A stretch of 64,000 bases of DNA, taken from contig CAZYOF010000005.1 of NCBI GenBank assembly GCA_964648485.1, positions 129,047 through 193,046 of the forward strand, written 5' to 3'. Numbering within the stretch: the stretch's first letter is position 1; each line of letters begins with the position of its first letter. The position numbers and the translations under genes are program-made. Under the pieces are notes generated by a model. It saw nothing but the letters and a program-made list of their open reading frames with translations. It ran no database searches and was not told the DNA's origin. Positions 18,520-26,999 of the stretch are shown piece by piece. The stretch is from DAIOEK01 sp964648485. GTDB taxonomy: Bacteria > Chloroflexota > Anaerolineae > Anaerolineales > Anaerolineaceae.

Positions 18520-19509
18520 ATGAAATACATTGAACTTTATGTAAAAGCTGTTGGAAGGAAATTGCCTCAGTCAATGCGCGATGATATTGAAGCTGAGTTG
18601 AAATCTACATTGATGGACATGCTGGACGACAGGGCAAAAGATTCTGGAAGACTCGCAGATGAGGAGTTGGAGCAGGAGTTGCTAAAGCAATATGGTTCTC
18701 CAGATGAAGTCGCCTCAAAGTATCTACCCGAACAGCACTTGATCAGCCCCAAACTTTATCCTATTTTCTGGATGATCCTCAAGATTGTGTTAACCGTCCT
18801 GGCGATCACGACGATAGTCTCCATAGGGGTGCAGATTGGTCAGATGGGGGGGAATGTGCCTGGTGCCGCAACTGTAGTTGGGGAATCCTTCCTTGAACTA
18901 TTCCAATCGGCTATTCAGGCATTGGGTACACTGGTTCTGGTATTCTTCATCATCACCCGTTTTGGTAAAGTTGATAAAGCCTGGAAATCTGAATGGAATC
19001 CACGTGATCTTCTTAAGATCAGGGATGAAGATAAGGTCAAACCCGCAGAGTTGATTACTGCGATTATCTTCTCAACGATCGGCATCGTTATCTTCAATTT
19101 TTATCCGGATCTTATCAGCCTGTATCATAACCTGGATGGGCAGGTAGAGGCTTACCCACTTCTGACAAATGCGTTTTTTGGATATTTGCTCTGGTTTAAT
19201 ATTCTCTGGGTTTTGGAGATCATCCAAAATGCACTGCTTTTGAAAGATGGTGTATATACCAAGGGTTCCAGGATTTTTGAAATTGGTTTGAATATTGCCA
19301 ATATCATATTTTTGATCGTAATCATTTCTGGTCCATCAATCGTCCAATTACCCATAGCCTGGATGCAGGATTCTGCTGGAATGAGCAATGAAACAGCGTT
19401 ATTAGTACAGAGCCAATTTGTTACCGGCATCCTCACGGTATTAGGTTTGGTAACTGCAATTGTAATTATTGAGACCATCGTAAAAGGATTCAAATTAATA
19501 CGAAAATAG
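18520..19509 (+). CDS. HAAS-domain (DUF1700-like) membrane protein, PadR partner
   Basis: A 329-aa protein with an N-terminal helical HAAS/DUF1700-type domain (about 1-75; ending in QYGSPDEVASKYLPEQH) and several membrane helices (about 85-110, 120-145, 185-205, 220-245, 265-285 and 300-325). HAAS domains are typically encoded next to PadR regulators and are proposed to act as signalling partners at the membrane. Here the two genes form an operon ending in a terminator at 19531. The exact signal is not known. Confidence 0.75.
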   Translation: MKYIELYVKAVGRKLPQSMRDDIEAELKSTLMDMLDDRAKDSGRLADEELEQELLKQYGSPDEVASKYLPEQHLISPKLYPIFWMILKIVLTVLAITTIVSIGVQIGQMGGNVPGAATVVGESFLELFQSAIQALGTLVLVFFIITRFGKVDKAWKSEWNPRDLLKIRDEDKVKPAELITAIIFSTIGIVIFNFYPDLISLYHNLDGQVEAYPLLTNAFFGYLLWFNILWVLEIIQNALLLKDGVYTKGSRIFEIGLNIANIIFLIVIISGPSIVQLPIAWMQDSAGMSNETALLVQSQFVTGILTVLGLVTAIVIIETIVKGFKLIRK

Positions 19510-19530
19510 ATCGATAATGATTACATAGAA

Positions 19531-19566
19531 AAAACAGGCTGGACAAAGTCCAGCCTGTTTTTTCTC
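19531..19566 (+). terminator. Intrinsic terminator after PadR/HAAS operon
   Basis: Perfect 14-bp stem AAAACAGGCTGGAC (19531-19544) with GTCCAGCCTGTTTT (19548-19561), AAA loop, T-rich tail. The symmetric A/T flanks also let it stop the convergent minus-strand gene. Confidence 0.9.
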
Positions 19567-19577
19567 GATTACTCGTT

Positions 19578-20969
19578 TTAGTGGCGTTTTTTTGATTTCA
19601 TTGGTTCAAATTCAGAACCAATGTGTATGCCCATTGCAGGTAAAATCTTACGGTGCAATAACAATATCAGAAGAGTACCCAGGAAGGCAATTCCGAACAC
19701 AACAAGTGATCCGCTCAATTGGTTCATTAGTTCGGGTTTGATGATCATCACAACAGCAAGGCAGAGCATAAGTACTCCGCCTACCAGTTTTAAGATTCGA
19801 CCGCCTTTTTCTTCCAATCTGCTGGCTTTTAATGTGAAAACAGCGCTGAAGAAGATCACCATCTCATCTAATTGATAAATGATCATGTATGTCAATAACA
19901 ATGCAGCGAATACCAGCCATGGTACCTGCTGGGCATTTACCAGGTTTGTCCAAATCACTGGAAAGCCTGCTGTACAGGAAAATTCCACGAGTGATACACC
20001 TGCTGCTAAAACAATGGTCGCGGCAGCCAATCCCCAATACGAGTCCTGCGCTTCTACGACGTTCCGCATCTTTTTATAGATGCCCGGTTTCTTCTCATCA
20101 CTGATGGTTAACGAAACCCCTTCTTTGTACCAGAAATAATCCTTGATGTTGATGATGCCAAATCCCAATGCCATTATTGCAACAATAATTTGGATGGTAC
20201 CTTTAAAAGGAATGATGCTCATAACACTAAACAAACCCAGGATGAACAGGGCGTATATTGCTGCGGTAACTGCGATAAATATTGAACCAATAATGATTAT
20301 TTTTTTCCTCGATCCGGTATGCATGGTTAACGCAAGTAACATGGTTAGCACCCAGATGGAGCACGGATTTACCCCATCCACCAGCGAGATTAAGATGGTG
20401 CTGATGAAAAGAGATTGATGGGAGAGATCAACTTCGCCTATGATGGGAAGGATAATTTTGTCTGCAACTTCTTGTTGTGGTAATGATGTTTCTTGGACGG
20501 CTGGTGTAGGTTCAGCTTGATTGGCTGGATTGCTTGAAACACGTGCACCTGCATCTGGACAGCCTTCCGTTATACAATGTTGGGCAGTTGCTTTAATTTC
20601 ATCCAGAATTGGCTCATTGTAACCCACCCAATATTTATCGCCTAAAAATATTGTTGGCACACCTGTAGGTTCAAATCCGCTTGCCTGGCATAATGCTACA
20701 AAAAATTCCTGGTTGGGAAGATCGTAATATACTTCATATGGTTTAAAAACGATCCGGTTGTCAGTTTTTGCAAATTCTTCAAGAAGAGGTTTCGCTTGAG
20801 CGCAGTGCGGACATCCATCGCCCCAGAAGAAGTAAATTATGGCTTGATTTTTAGTCTGTGGTGGTTCGGATTGAGCCTGAGCTGAACCGAAAACAAATAA
20901 ATTGAGGATAAAGCCAACCAGAGCAAATAGGAAGAGCAAGGGTAAATTTTGCTTTATTGATCGCTGCAC
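19578..20969 (-). CDS. Thioredoxin-like domain fused to CcdA/DsbD-type membrane electron carrier
   Basis: A 463-aa predicted envelope thiol-redox protein. An N-terminal signal or anchor helix (about 8-30) is followed by a thioredoxin/glutaredoxin-like domain outside the membrane with active site CPHC (FFWGDGCPHCAQAKP). A Pro-rich linker and a six-to-seven-helix DsbD/CcdA-like domain follow. Two membrane cysteines in the expected places are visible: VNPCSIWVL and FSCTAGFP. Together they would pass electrons from cytoplasmic thioredoxin to the outer domain, useful for cytochrome c maturation or disulfide reduction. GTG at 20969 is preferred because GGAGG lies five bases upstream; the longer TTG start (20981) overlaps that site. 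Confidence 0.8.
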   Translation of the reverse strand: MQRSIKQNLPLLFLFALVGFILNLFVFGSAQAQSEPPQTKNQAIIYFFWGDGCPHCAQAKPLLEEFAKTDNRIVFKPYEVYYDLPNQEFFVALCQASGFEPTGVPTIFLGDKYWVGYNEPILDEIKATAQHCITEGCPDAGARVSSNPANQAEPTPAVQETSLPQQEVADKIILPIIGEVDLSHQSLFISTILISLVDGVNPCSIWVLTMLLALTMHTGSRKKIIIIGSIFIAVTAAIYALFILGLFSVMSIIPFKGTIQIIVAIMALGFGIINIKDYFWYKEGVSLTISDEKKPGIYKKMRNVVEAQDSYWGLAAATIVLAAGVSLVEFSCTAGFPVIWTNLVNAQQVPWLVFAALLLTYMIIYQLDEMVIFFSAVFTLKASRLEEKGGRILKLVGGVLMLCLAVVMIIKPELMNQLSGSLVVFGIAFLGTLLILLLHRKILPAMGIHIGSEFEPMKSKKRH

Positions 20970-21116
20970 ACTGGCCTCCAAAAACTAAATGAGTTCACAG
21001 GAACAAAATCATTCAGTCTGTCGTTAGAATGATGTGCAAATTATAAATGAAAACTGATTAATCATTATTAGACAGTCATTAAATCTTAAAATTCCACAAT
21101 GATATAATTTTGCAAA

Positions 21117-22979
21117 ATGACATATTCACTTGAATCTCGAAATTTCCGTAAGTCAGCTCAACCGATTGTTGCCATTTGGTCTTTATTGCTAGGAATGGCT
21201 GCTGCTTTCATAGCAGGTTTGGTTGTGTTGGTGGCTATTCTGGGAATATTCTACAACGGCCGGGTTTATCCTGGAGTTGCGGTTTCTGGTGTTGATGTAT
21301 CCAATCTCTCCGTTCAAGAAGCGGGAGCAAAGTTGAGCTCTGCTTACAATTACAGCCAGACCGGGAAAATCATGCTCACAGACGGAAGCGAAAGTTGGCT
21401 GGTATCACCGGCTGATCTAGGCTATTACCCTGATATTCAGGCATCTGCTAATAAAGCTTATGAATTGGGTCGGGGAGGGTCAATTTTACTGCGTCCATTT
21501 TATCCATTGGTTGCGCGGTTCATGGGAATCAATCTACCCATGAGTATTATTTATGATCAAGGGAAAACACAAGATTACTTGCAAAGTGTTGCAAATAAAA
21601 TAAACAGACCTGTGACGGAGGCATCCCTTACAATTAGCGGAACCAATGTGGAAACCATTCCAGGACAGACAGGGCGCACGCTTGATATACCAGCATCCAT
21701 AAACCTGATCATGATTCAGCTCAGTACGTTACAGGATGGCATTATTCCACTGGTTGTTCGGGAAGATGCTCCCCTGATTGTGGATCTGTCAACACAGGCC
21801 GAAGCAATCCGAAAGATATTATCTGAACCTCTGCGGATTCGGGTGTCAGGGGCTGGCGAATCTGGTCCGGGTCCGTGGGCTATCTCACCTGAAGACATGG
21901 CGAAGATGATAACCTTCGACCATAAAGATGGAAATTCTGCAGGCGATCTGGAGATTGGCCTGGATCAGCTGATGCTCAGAGCATATCTGGATAGTGTCAC
22001 GCCTTACATCAATCAGGATCCAACTAATGCCCGTTTTATTTTTAATGATGACACCCGGCAGTTGGATCTGATGACGAGCGCGGCAATTGGCAGAAAACTG
22101 GATATGGAAGGCTCCCTTGTAAAGATTAATGCCATAGTCCTAAATGGAGAGCATGATGTGGAATTAAATGTGGTCACACATGAACCCGAGGTGCCAGATT
22201 CTGCAACGGCAGAATCGTTGGGGATCACGGAATTAGTATATGCCGAAACCTCATATTTCTATGGGTCAAATGGCTCGCGGATTCAAAACATCAAAACAGC
22301 CGCTAAAGAATTTCATGGATTGCTGGTACCACCTGGTGGAATAGTCTCTATGGCTGAGATTATGGATGACATCAGTCTTGATAATGGATACAGTGAAGCT
22401 TTGATCATTTATGGCAACCAAACTATTAAAGGTGTCGGTGGTGGGGTTTGCCAGGTCAGCACAACACTTTTCAGAGCTGCGTTCTTTGCCGGTTTCCCAA
22501 TTCTGGAAAGGCATGCCCATGCATACCGGGTGGGGTATTATGAGCAGACCGCTTCTGGAGGCAGGGACTCAAACCTGGCTGGATTGGATGCCACTGTATT
22601 TATTCCGGTGGTAGATATGAAATTTAAAAACGATACTCCATATTGGTTGTTGATGGAAACCTATCCGACGGAAACAAGTTTGACCTGGAAATTCTATTCG
22701 ACAAAAGATGGTCGAACAGTCAGTTGGGAGACGACTGGTCCAATGAATATTGTAAAAGCTCCTGAACCAAAATATGTTGAAAATCCAGACATGGCAAAAG
22801 GGAAGTTTAAACAAATAGATTATTCAGCTGATGGTGCTGATATTGATGTGTTGCGGACAGTATATAAAGATGGTCAGGCATATTTTACTGATTCGTTTCG
22901 CACCCATTATGTTCCCTGGCAGGCAGTGTATGAAATGGGCGAGGGTACGAAAGTGCCTAAATCCCCTCCTGATCTATAG
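21117..22979 (+). CDS. VanW family protein with peptidoglycan-binding domains
   Basis: A 620-aa envelope protein. An N-terminal transmembrane helix (about 22-50) is followed by two PG_binding_4-type domains (about 60-330; VYPGVAVSGVDVSNLSVQEAG) and a VanW domain (about 370-530; GLLVPPGGIVSMAE, then GGGVCQVSTTLFRAAF and the His-rich ERHAHAYRVGYYEQ). The role of VanW is unsettled; it is associated with cell wall modification and glycopeptide resistance clusters, though no vanHAX genes are here. A TATAAT at 21103-21108 would place transcription at or near the ATG. Neighbours (LCP protein) also point to the cell envelope. Confidence 0.9.
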   Translation: MTYSLESRNFRKSAQPIVAIWSLLLGMAAAFIAGLVVLVAILGIFYNGRVYPGVAVSGVDVSNLSVQEAGAKLSSAYNYSQTGKIMLTDGSESWLVSPADLGYYPDIQASANKAYELGRGGSILLRPFYPLVARFMGINLPMSIIYDQGKTQDYLQSVANKINRPVTEASLTISGTNVETIPGQTGRTLDIPASINLIMIQLSTLQDGIIPLVVREDAPLIVDLSTQAEAIRKILSEPLRIRVSGAGESGPGPWAISPEDMAKMITFDHKDGNSAGDLEIGLDQLMLRAYLDSVTPYINQDPTNARFIFNDDTRQLDLMTSAAIGRKLDMEGSLVKINAIVLNGEHDVELNVVTHEPEVPDSATAESLGITELVYAETSYFYGSNGSRIQNIKTAAKEFHGLLVPPGGIVSMAEIMDDISLDNGYSEALIIYGNQTIKGVGGGVCQVSTTLFRAAFFAGFPILERHAHAYRVGYYEQTASGGRDSNLAGLDATVFIPVVDMKFKNDTPYWLLMETYPTETSLTWKFYSTKDGRTVSWETTGPMNIVKAPEPKYVENPDMAKGKFKQIDYSADGADIDVLRTVYKDGQAYFTDSFRTHYVPWQAVYEMGEGTKVPKSPPDL

Positions 22980-23075
22980 AATAGGTTGGATATAGGCAGG
23001 GATTTTGCACTGCTTCTAATAAAGCGTTTAACCGTTTATGGTATTATCTAATCGTTGAAGTAAGTTGGAGGTGAA

Positions 23076-23297
23076 ATGGTACATGCCGATTTATTAGAAA
23101 TATTGCGCTGCCCTGCTTGCGTTCGTGAGAAGGACGGTTTATTAAAACTAACCCATGATACCTGGCTGGTTTGTCAGGATTGTGGACGGAAATATCCCAT
23201 CTCAGATGGCATCCCTGTGATGCTGATCGATGAAGGCGATAAGTGGATCTCGGTGGATGTGAAAGATTTGCCTGTACCCCCACCGGAAATGGGATAA
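23076..23297 (+). CDS. Trm112/YcaR-like small zinc-binding protein
   Basis: A 73-aa protein with two CxxC pairs (LRCPACV and LVCQDCGRKYPI) and the conserved DGIPVML, matching the bacterial Trm112-like (UPF0434) family. In eukaryotes and archaea Trm112 activates methyltransferases; in bacteria the role is mostly unknown. GGAGG precedes the ATG by five bases. A very acidic/Pro C-terminal tail (LPVPPPEMG) follows the zinc fold. Confidence 0.85.
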   Translation: MVHADLLEILRCPACVREKDGLLKLTHDTWLVCQDCGRKYPISDGIPVMLIDEGDKWISVDVKDLPVPPPEMG

Positions 23298-23405
23298 ATT
23301 ATCAGTTTGGAGTTTACATATTAACTGCCCTGAAAGCTGTTGGAACATCTCTTGCACCAGCAGGATTACTAATTTATCTCAGGGCAAGGCATTTTGGAAT
23401 AGACT

Positions 23406-24869
23406 ATGACACAACCTCGAAATAATGGAAAAAGGACACGCATGAATCCCAAATCATCGCGAAATGTTTTGCTGGCATTTTTTGGCGTTGCCGGAATTGC
23501 TCTTGCAATTGCCGCATTCTTTTTTGTGCGCGGACTCGTATCCTCCTGGACCCTAGGCAATTTGCCAGGCGCGCCATCATTTGCTGAAACTACACCAGAA
23601 GTGGATGCAGAAGGAAATGTATTACCATCCACAGACGTCTTACAACCTTCTGGTGGCCCAACTGCCCAACCGTGGGATGGCTCCAGCCGGGTGACGATAC
23701 TTCTCATGGGCTTGGATTATGATGATACAGAAGCCCGCAAGACCCCGAGAACGGACACAATGATGGTCGTCTCATTGGATCCACAATCACGCACAGCGGG
23801 AATTATGTCCATTCCCCGTGACACATGGACAAATATCCCCGGGTTTGATTATGCAAAGATTAACACCGCTTATTTTCTTGGTGAATCCTATCAATTACCG
23901 GGTGGCGGTGCTGGCCTTGCAGTGGAAACGGTAGAAAGTTTTCTGGGTGTTCCGATTAATTATTATGCGCAAATCGATTTTGATGCATTTGTAAGGTTCA
24001 TCGATGAATTGGGCGGTGTCACTATCAAAGTTCCTGAAAAAATGACCGTGAGTATCATGGGCGGTTATTCTGTGAGAAGTTCTTCTACAGGCAAAAAATT
24101 TACCCGTGAAGAAAAGATTTTAAAGCCGGGTACGCAGCAAATGGATGGCGCGACAGCCCTGGCGTACGCACGCAATCGCCATACGGGCGGCGGTGATTTC
24201 GACAGAGCTTATCGCCAACAGCAGGTTATCAAAGCTGTTCGAGACAAAGTGCTCAATCTTAATATGTTGCCTACATTGATCACGAAAGCACCGAAACTGT
24301 ATCAGGAATTATCTGCAGGTATTCATACGAATCTAAATCTTGATCAGATTATTCAACTGGCATTATATGCTGCTCAAATACCTGGGAATAGTATCAAGTA
24401 TGGACTTTTAGGTCCCGAATCTTCGCTCACTGGCATGTCTCCAGATGGGCAGGCGATATTAATTCCATTGATGGAAGAAGTCCGAAAAGTGCGTGATTAT
24501 ACCTTTGCCACTGGGGGGCCGATTGGTCCATCCATTATTTCTGGAGATCCTACTGAATTACTCAAGCAGGAACAGGCGCGATTGTCCATCCGGAATGGAT
24601 CAAACCTGAACGGTTTAGCTGAAACTTCCGGTAATTATTTCCGTAATATGGGATTGAATGTTGTGGAAGTTGGAAATGATAACCCGTCATCCGTATCATA
24701 CATTATTGATATAACCGGTAAGCCTTATACGGTGAGTTACTTCACGAATTTACTGAAGCTTCAATCGGGGCAAATAAGAAATGCAGCTTATGACCCGAAT
24801 TCTCCAGTTGATGTAATTGTTGTATTGGGGAATGATTGGGCGCAATCCAACCCGATGGGATTGCAATAA
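23406..24869 (+). CDS. LytR-CpsA-Psr (LCP) family envelope ligase
   Basis: A 487-aa enzyme of the family that transfers undecaprenyl-linked glycopolymers to peptidoglycan. A membrane helix lies at about 20-45, then a Pro/Thr linker, and the LCP domain (about 95-300) shows RTDTMMVVSLDPQSRTAGIMSIPRD, the conserved Arg/Asp residues of the polyprenyl-phosphate pocket, and YARNRHTGGGDFDRAYRQQQ. A C-terminal LytR_C domain (about 385-485; LSIRNGSNLNGLAETSGNY) follows. It ends at a strong terminator. Confidence 0.93.
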   Translation: MTQPRNNGKRTRMNPKSSRNVLLAFFGVAGIALAIAAFFFVRGLVSSWTLGNLPGAPSFAETTPEVDAEGNVLPSTDVLQPSGGPTAQPWDGSSRVTILLMGLDYDDTEARKTPRTDTMMVVSLDPQSRTAGIMSIPRDTWTNIPGFDYAKINTAYFLGESYQLPGGGAGLAVETVESFLGVPINYYAQIDFDAFVRFIDELGGVTIKVPEKMTVSIMGGYSVRSSSTGKKFTREEKILKPGTQQMDGATALAYARNRHTGGGDFDRAYRQQQVIKAVRDKVLNLNMLPTLITKAPKLYQELSAGIHTNLNLDQIIQLALYAAQIPGNSIKYGLLGPESSLTGMSPDGQAILIPLMEEVRKVRDYTFATGGPIGPSIISGDPTELLKQEQARLSIRNGSNLNGLAETSGNYFRNMGLNVVEVGNDNPSSVSYIIDITGKPYTVSYFTNLLKLQSGQIRNAAYDPNSPVDVIVVLGNDWAQSNPMGLQ

Positions 24870-24894
24870 GTAGGATAATTAATCAGGAAATTTG

Positions 24895-24929
24895 CGGCTC
24901 GGAAAATGCTTTCCGAGCCGTGTTTTTTT
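24895..24929 (+). terminator. Intrinsic terminator after LCP gene
   Basis: Perfect 11-bp stem CGGCTCGGAAA (24895-24905) with TTTCCGAGCCG (24910-24920), then TG and a seven-T run. Confidence 0.93.
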
Positions 24930-24953
24930 CATAAGAGTGGATAGAATATATTC

Positions 24954-25592
24954 ATGCAAGCTTACTTCCGTAATCAGAAAGAATCGTTATTGGCAACATA
25001 TCAACAGGAACAGGTGGGGAATAGTTGTGCTATCAGTGCTGCCTGTGCTGCATTAACCCTGGTCTCAGGGAATTTAATTCAAGCAGAGGCGTGGCGAAAT
25101 CGGGTTGATGCCATACCATTTCCTGAAATTTTCCGTTATCGATCCCTCAAAGGCGGACCCACAACTCCCGCTCAGCAGGTGAATCTGATCGCATGGATTT
25201 CATTCTCACATCAGATCCAATTATTGCAGGTCCAGAGGGGTGTTTTACATAATAAAGGGGATTTGTTACGTGAATTACTCTCCGGGCGAACTATCGTTCT
25301 GGTTACTATCGGTTGGTGGGCTGGTAGATCACCAGAAATTGTATATGGCAGGGATGGAATAAATCTTAATAAAAACGCCACCTGGATCGGTTACCATACC
25401 ATGTTATTGGCAGCGTATGATGACGATCATCATTGTGAGGATGGGATCATTCGTCCATGGGGGTTTATTAATTCCTGGCGAACAAGTGGATCATATTTAT
25501 TCTGGATGCGGGATGATGAATTTATGAGGTCCTGGGGAATTTATACACCGGGTGGGGGAGTTCGTTCATCTGTTCTTATAAAACTACTTTAA
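24954..25592 (+). CDS. Papain/C39-like cysteine-protease-fold protein
   Basis: A 212-aa protein with a papain-like catalytic pattern: Cys in QVGNSCAISAACAAL near the N-terminus, His in TWIGYHTMLLAAYD (about residue 148) and Asn in WGFINSWRTSGSY (about 173). There is no signal peptide or membrane helix, so it seems cytoplasmic. It could be a peptidase or a transglutaminase-like inactive relative. It stands alone between two terminators/promoters, so the context gives no substrate. Its last codons are part of a 14-bp direct repeat that continues into the next promoter. Confidence 0.6.
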   Translation: MQAYFRNQKESLLATYQQEQVGNSCAISAACAALTLVSGNLIQAEAWRNRVDAIPFPEIFRYRSLKGGPTTPAQQVNLIAWISFSHQIQLLQVQRGVLHNKGDLLRELLSGRTIVLVTIGWWAGRSPEIVYGRDGINLNKNATWIGYHTMLLAAYDDDHHCEDGIIRPWGFINSWRTSGSYLFWMRDDEFMRSWGIYTPGGGVRSSVLIKLL

Positions 25593-25612
25593 TTATGACT
25601 TTATAAAACTAC

Positions 25613-25641
25613 TTGACAAAGTTATTCAATTAACCTAAAAT
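25613..25641 (+). promoter_or_regulatory. Sigma-70 promoter of the ROK regulator gene
   Basis: Consensus TTGACA (25613-25618), 17 bases, TAAAAT (25636-25641). The first T bases of the -35 box come from the second copy of a direct repeat TTATAAAACTACTT (25576-25589 and 25601-25614). Confidence 0.85.
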
Positions 25642-25690
25642 TTGATTCGTGATCCATATCCCTGTAAAAAAATTGGAATCACCATTCAAT

Positions 25691-26911
25691 ATGAATCAAG
25701 ACTATTCAACACCGGCTGCTGTTCGGGCACATAATCTCAGTTTTACGATTAATTTAATCCGCGAAAGGGGTACGATTACCCGAGCGGAGCTCAATCAAAT
25801 TACCCACCTTTCAACCACAACAATATCTGCACTTGTAAATGTTTTGATTGCCAGCGGCTTTGTTACAGAAGCTGGAATTGGTGTTTCGTCGGGTGGGCGT
25901 CGACCGGTGGTTTTAGAATTTGATTACAACGCCAGGTATACCCTCGGCGTGGATATGGGAGCGACTCATATCACTGTGATCATTATGAAGTTGAATGGTG
26001 ATGTGATCGCTCGCAAGAGCCGGAATGTAGATGTCATTCATCAACCGTATCTAAGCATGGATACGATTCTAGAAATGATAAATTCCATTCTGGAAGAATC
26101 TCATCTTGCATTTGAGGATTTTCTCGGAATTGCTTTAACGGTCCCTGCCCCCTTGATTGACGAAAAGACAGGAGAGTTTTTAACTTACTATATGCCAGCC
26201 TGGGCAGGTATTTATCCTGTAAATTACCTAAGACAGAACATCAGTCTCCCAATTTATGTTGAGAATGATGCGAATTCTGCTTCACTGGCTGAAAAATACT
26301 GGGGCATTGGCCGTGGATACGACAACCTGGCATATATTAAACTCGGCACCGGCGTTGGTGCAGGATTGATTATTAATAATGAGATTTACAGGGGCGTAAA
26401 TGGAAATGCCGGCGAAATTGGGCATACTACTATTGAAGCATCGGGGCGTTTATGCCGTTGCGGAAACCATGGCTGTATTGAAAGCTATGTAGGTATCCCC
26501 GGATTGCTACGAGATGTACGCGAAGGACTCAGAAACGATCCGTCCTGGCAAAATAAATTGGATAACTTGAAAATAGATCAAATTATCGAAGCTGCGAATA
26601 GCGGGAACGAGGTCTGCATCCAGGTGATCGCCAAGGCTGGTAAATATATGGGCATTGGAATTGCCAACCTGGTTAATTTGTTTAATCCCGGTCTGGTTGT
26701 TATTGGTGGAGAGTTGACAGCGGCTGGTGATTTGTTCTTAAATTCTGTATTGAGTTCGATTCGTGAACGATCCATTCCATTTGGGATACATCGCGAAAAG
26801 TTAGTATTGGGCGAATTGGGTTCCGATGCAGTTGCCATTGGTGCTGCGACACTGGTTATGCTAAATGCATTTAATGAAACAAATCTTTACCAAACTCTTC
26901 GTAAGAAGTAG
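25691..26911 (+). CDS. ROK family transcriptional regulator
   Basis: A 406-aa NagC/XylR-like sugar-responsive regulator. It has an N-terminal winged helix (about 10-75; ITRAELNQITHLSTTTISALV) and a ROK sugar-kinase fold (about 85-400) with GVDMGATHITV (phosphate 1), VENDANSASLAE, LGTGVGAG and the zinc motif CRCGNHGCIES. ATG 25691 gives a normal N-terminus, but it has no clear ribosome site. The in-frame GTG at 25649 falls at the predicted transcription start and would be leaderless. It precedes a sugar ABC importer and probably controls it. Confidence 0.88.
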   Translation: MNQDYSTPAAVRAHNLSFTINLIRERGTITRAELNQITHLSTTTISALVNVLIASGFVTEAGIGVSSGGRRPVVLEFDYNARYTLGVDMGATHITVIIMKLNGDVIARKSRNVDVIHQPYLSMDTILEMINSILEESHLAFEDFLGIALTVPAPLIDEKTGEFLTYYMPAWAGIYPVNYLRQNISLPIYVENDANSASLAEKYWGIGRGYDNLAYIKLGTGVGAGLIINNEIYRGVNGNAGEIGHTTIEASGRLCRCGNHGCIESYVGIPGLLRDVREGLRNDPSWQNKLDNLKIDQIIEAANSGNEVCIQVIAKAGKYMGIGIANLVNLFNPGLVVIGGELTAAGDLFLNSVLSSIRERSIPFGIHREKLVLGELGSDAVAIGAATLVMLNAFNETNLYQTLRKK

Positions 26912-26920
26912 GTATTTGAG

Positions 26921-26930
26921 AGGAGGTGAT
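26921..26930 (+). promoter_or_regulatory. Full-length Shine-Dalgarno sequence in the leader of the sugar-binding protein gene
   Basis: AGGAGGTGAT matches the whole 16S rRNA anti-Shine-Dalgarno tail, but lies 69 bases before the start codon, which has its own GGAGGA (26989-26994). The nearest start, TTG (26930), is followed at once by TAA. A GTG frame (26926-26997) runs 23 codons and stops two bases before the gene. A standby site or minimal leader ORF is possible. Confidence 0.45.
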
Positions 26931-26999
26931 TGTAACCAAATATATATCTTGCTATAACAGAAATGTCGTAGGTTTTTATTATTCAAATGGAGGATAAGT

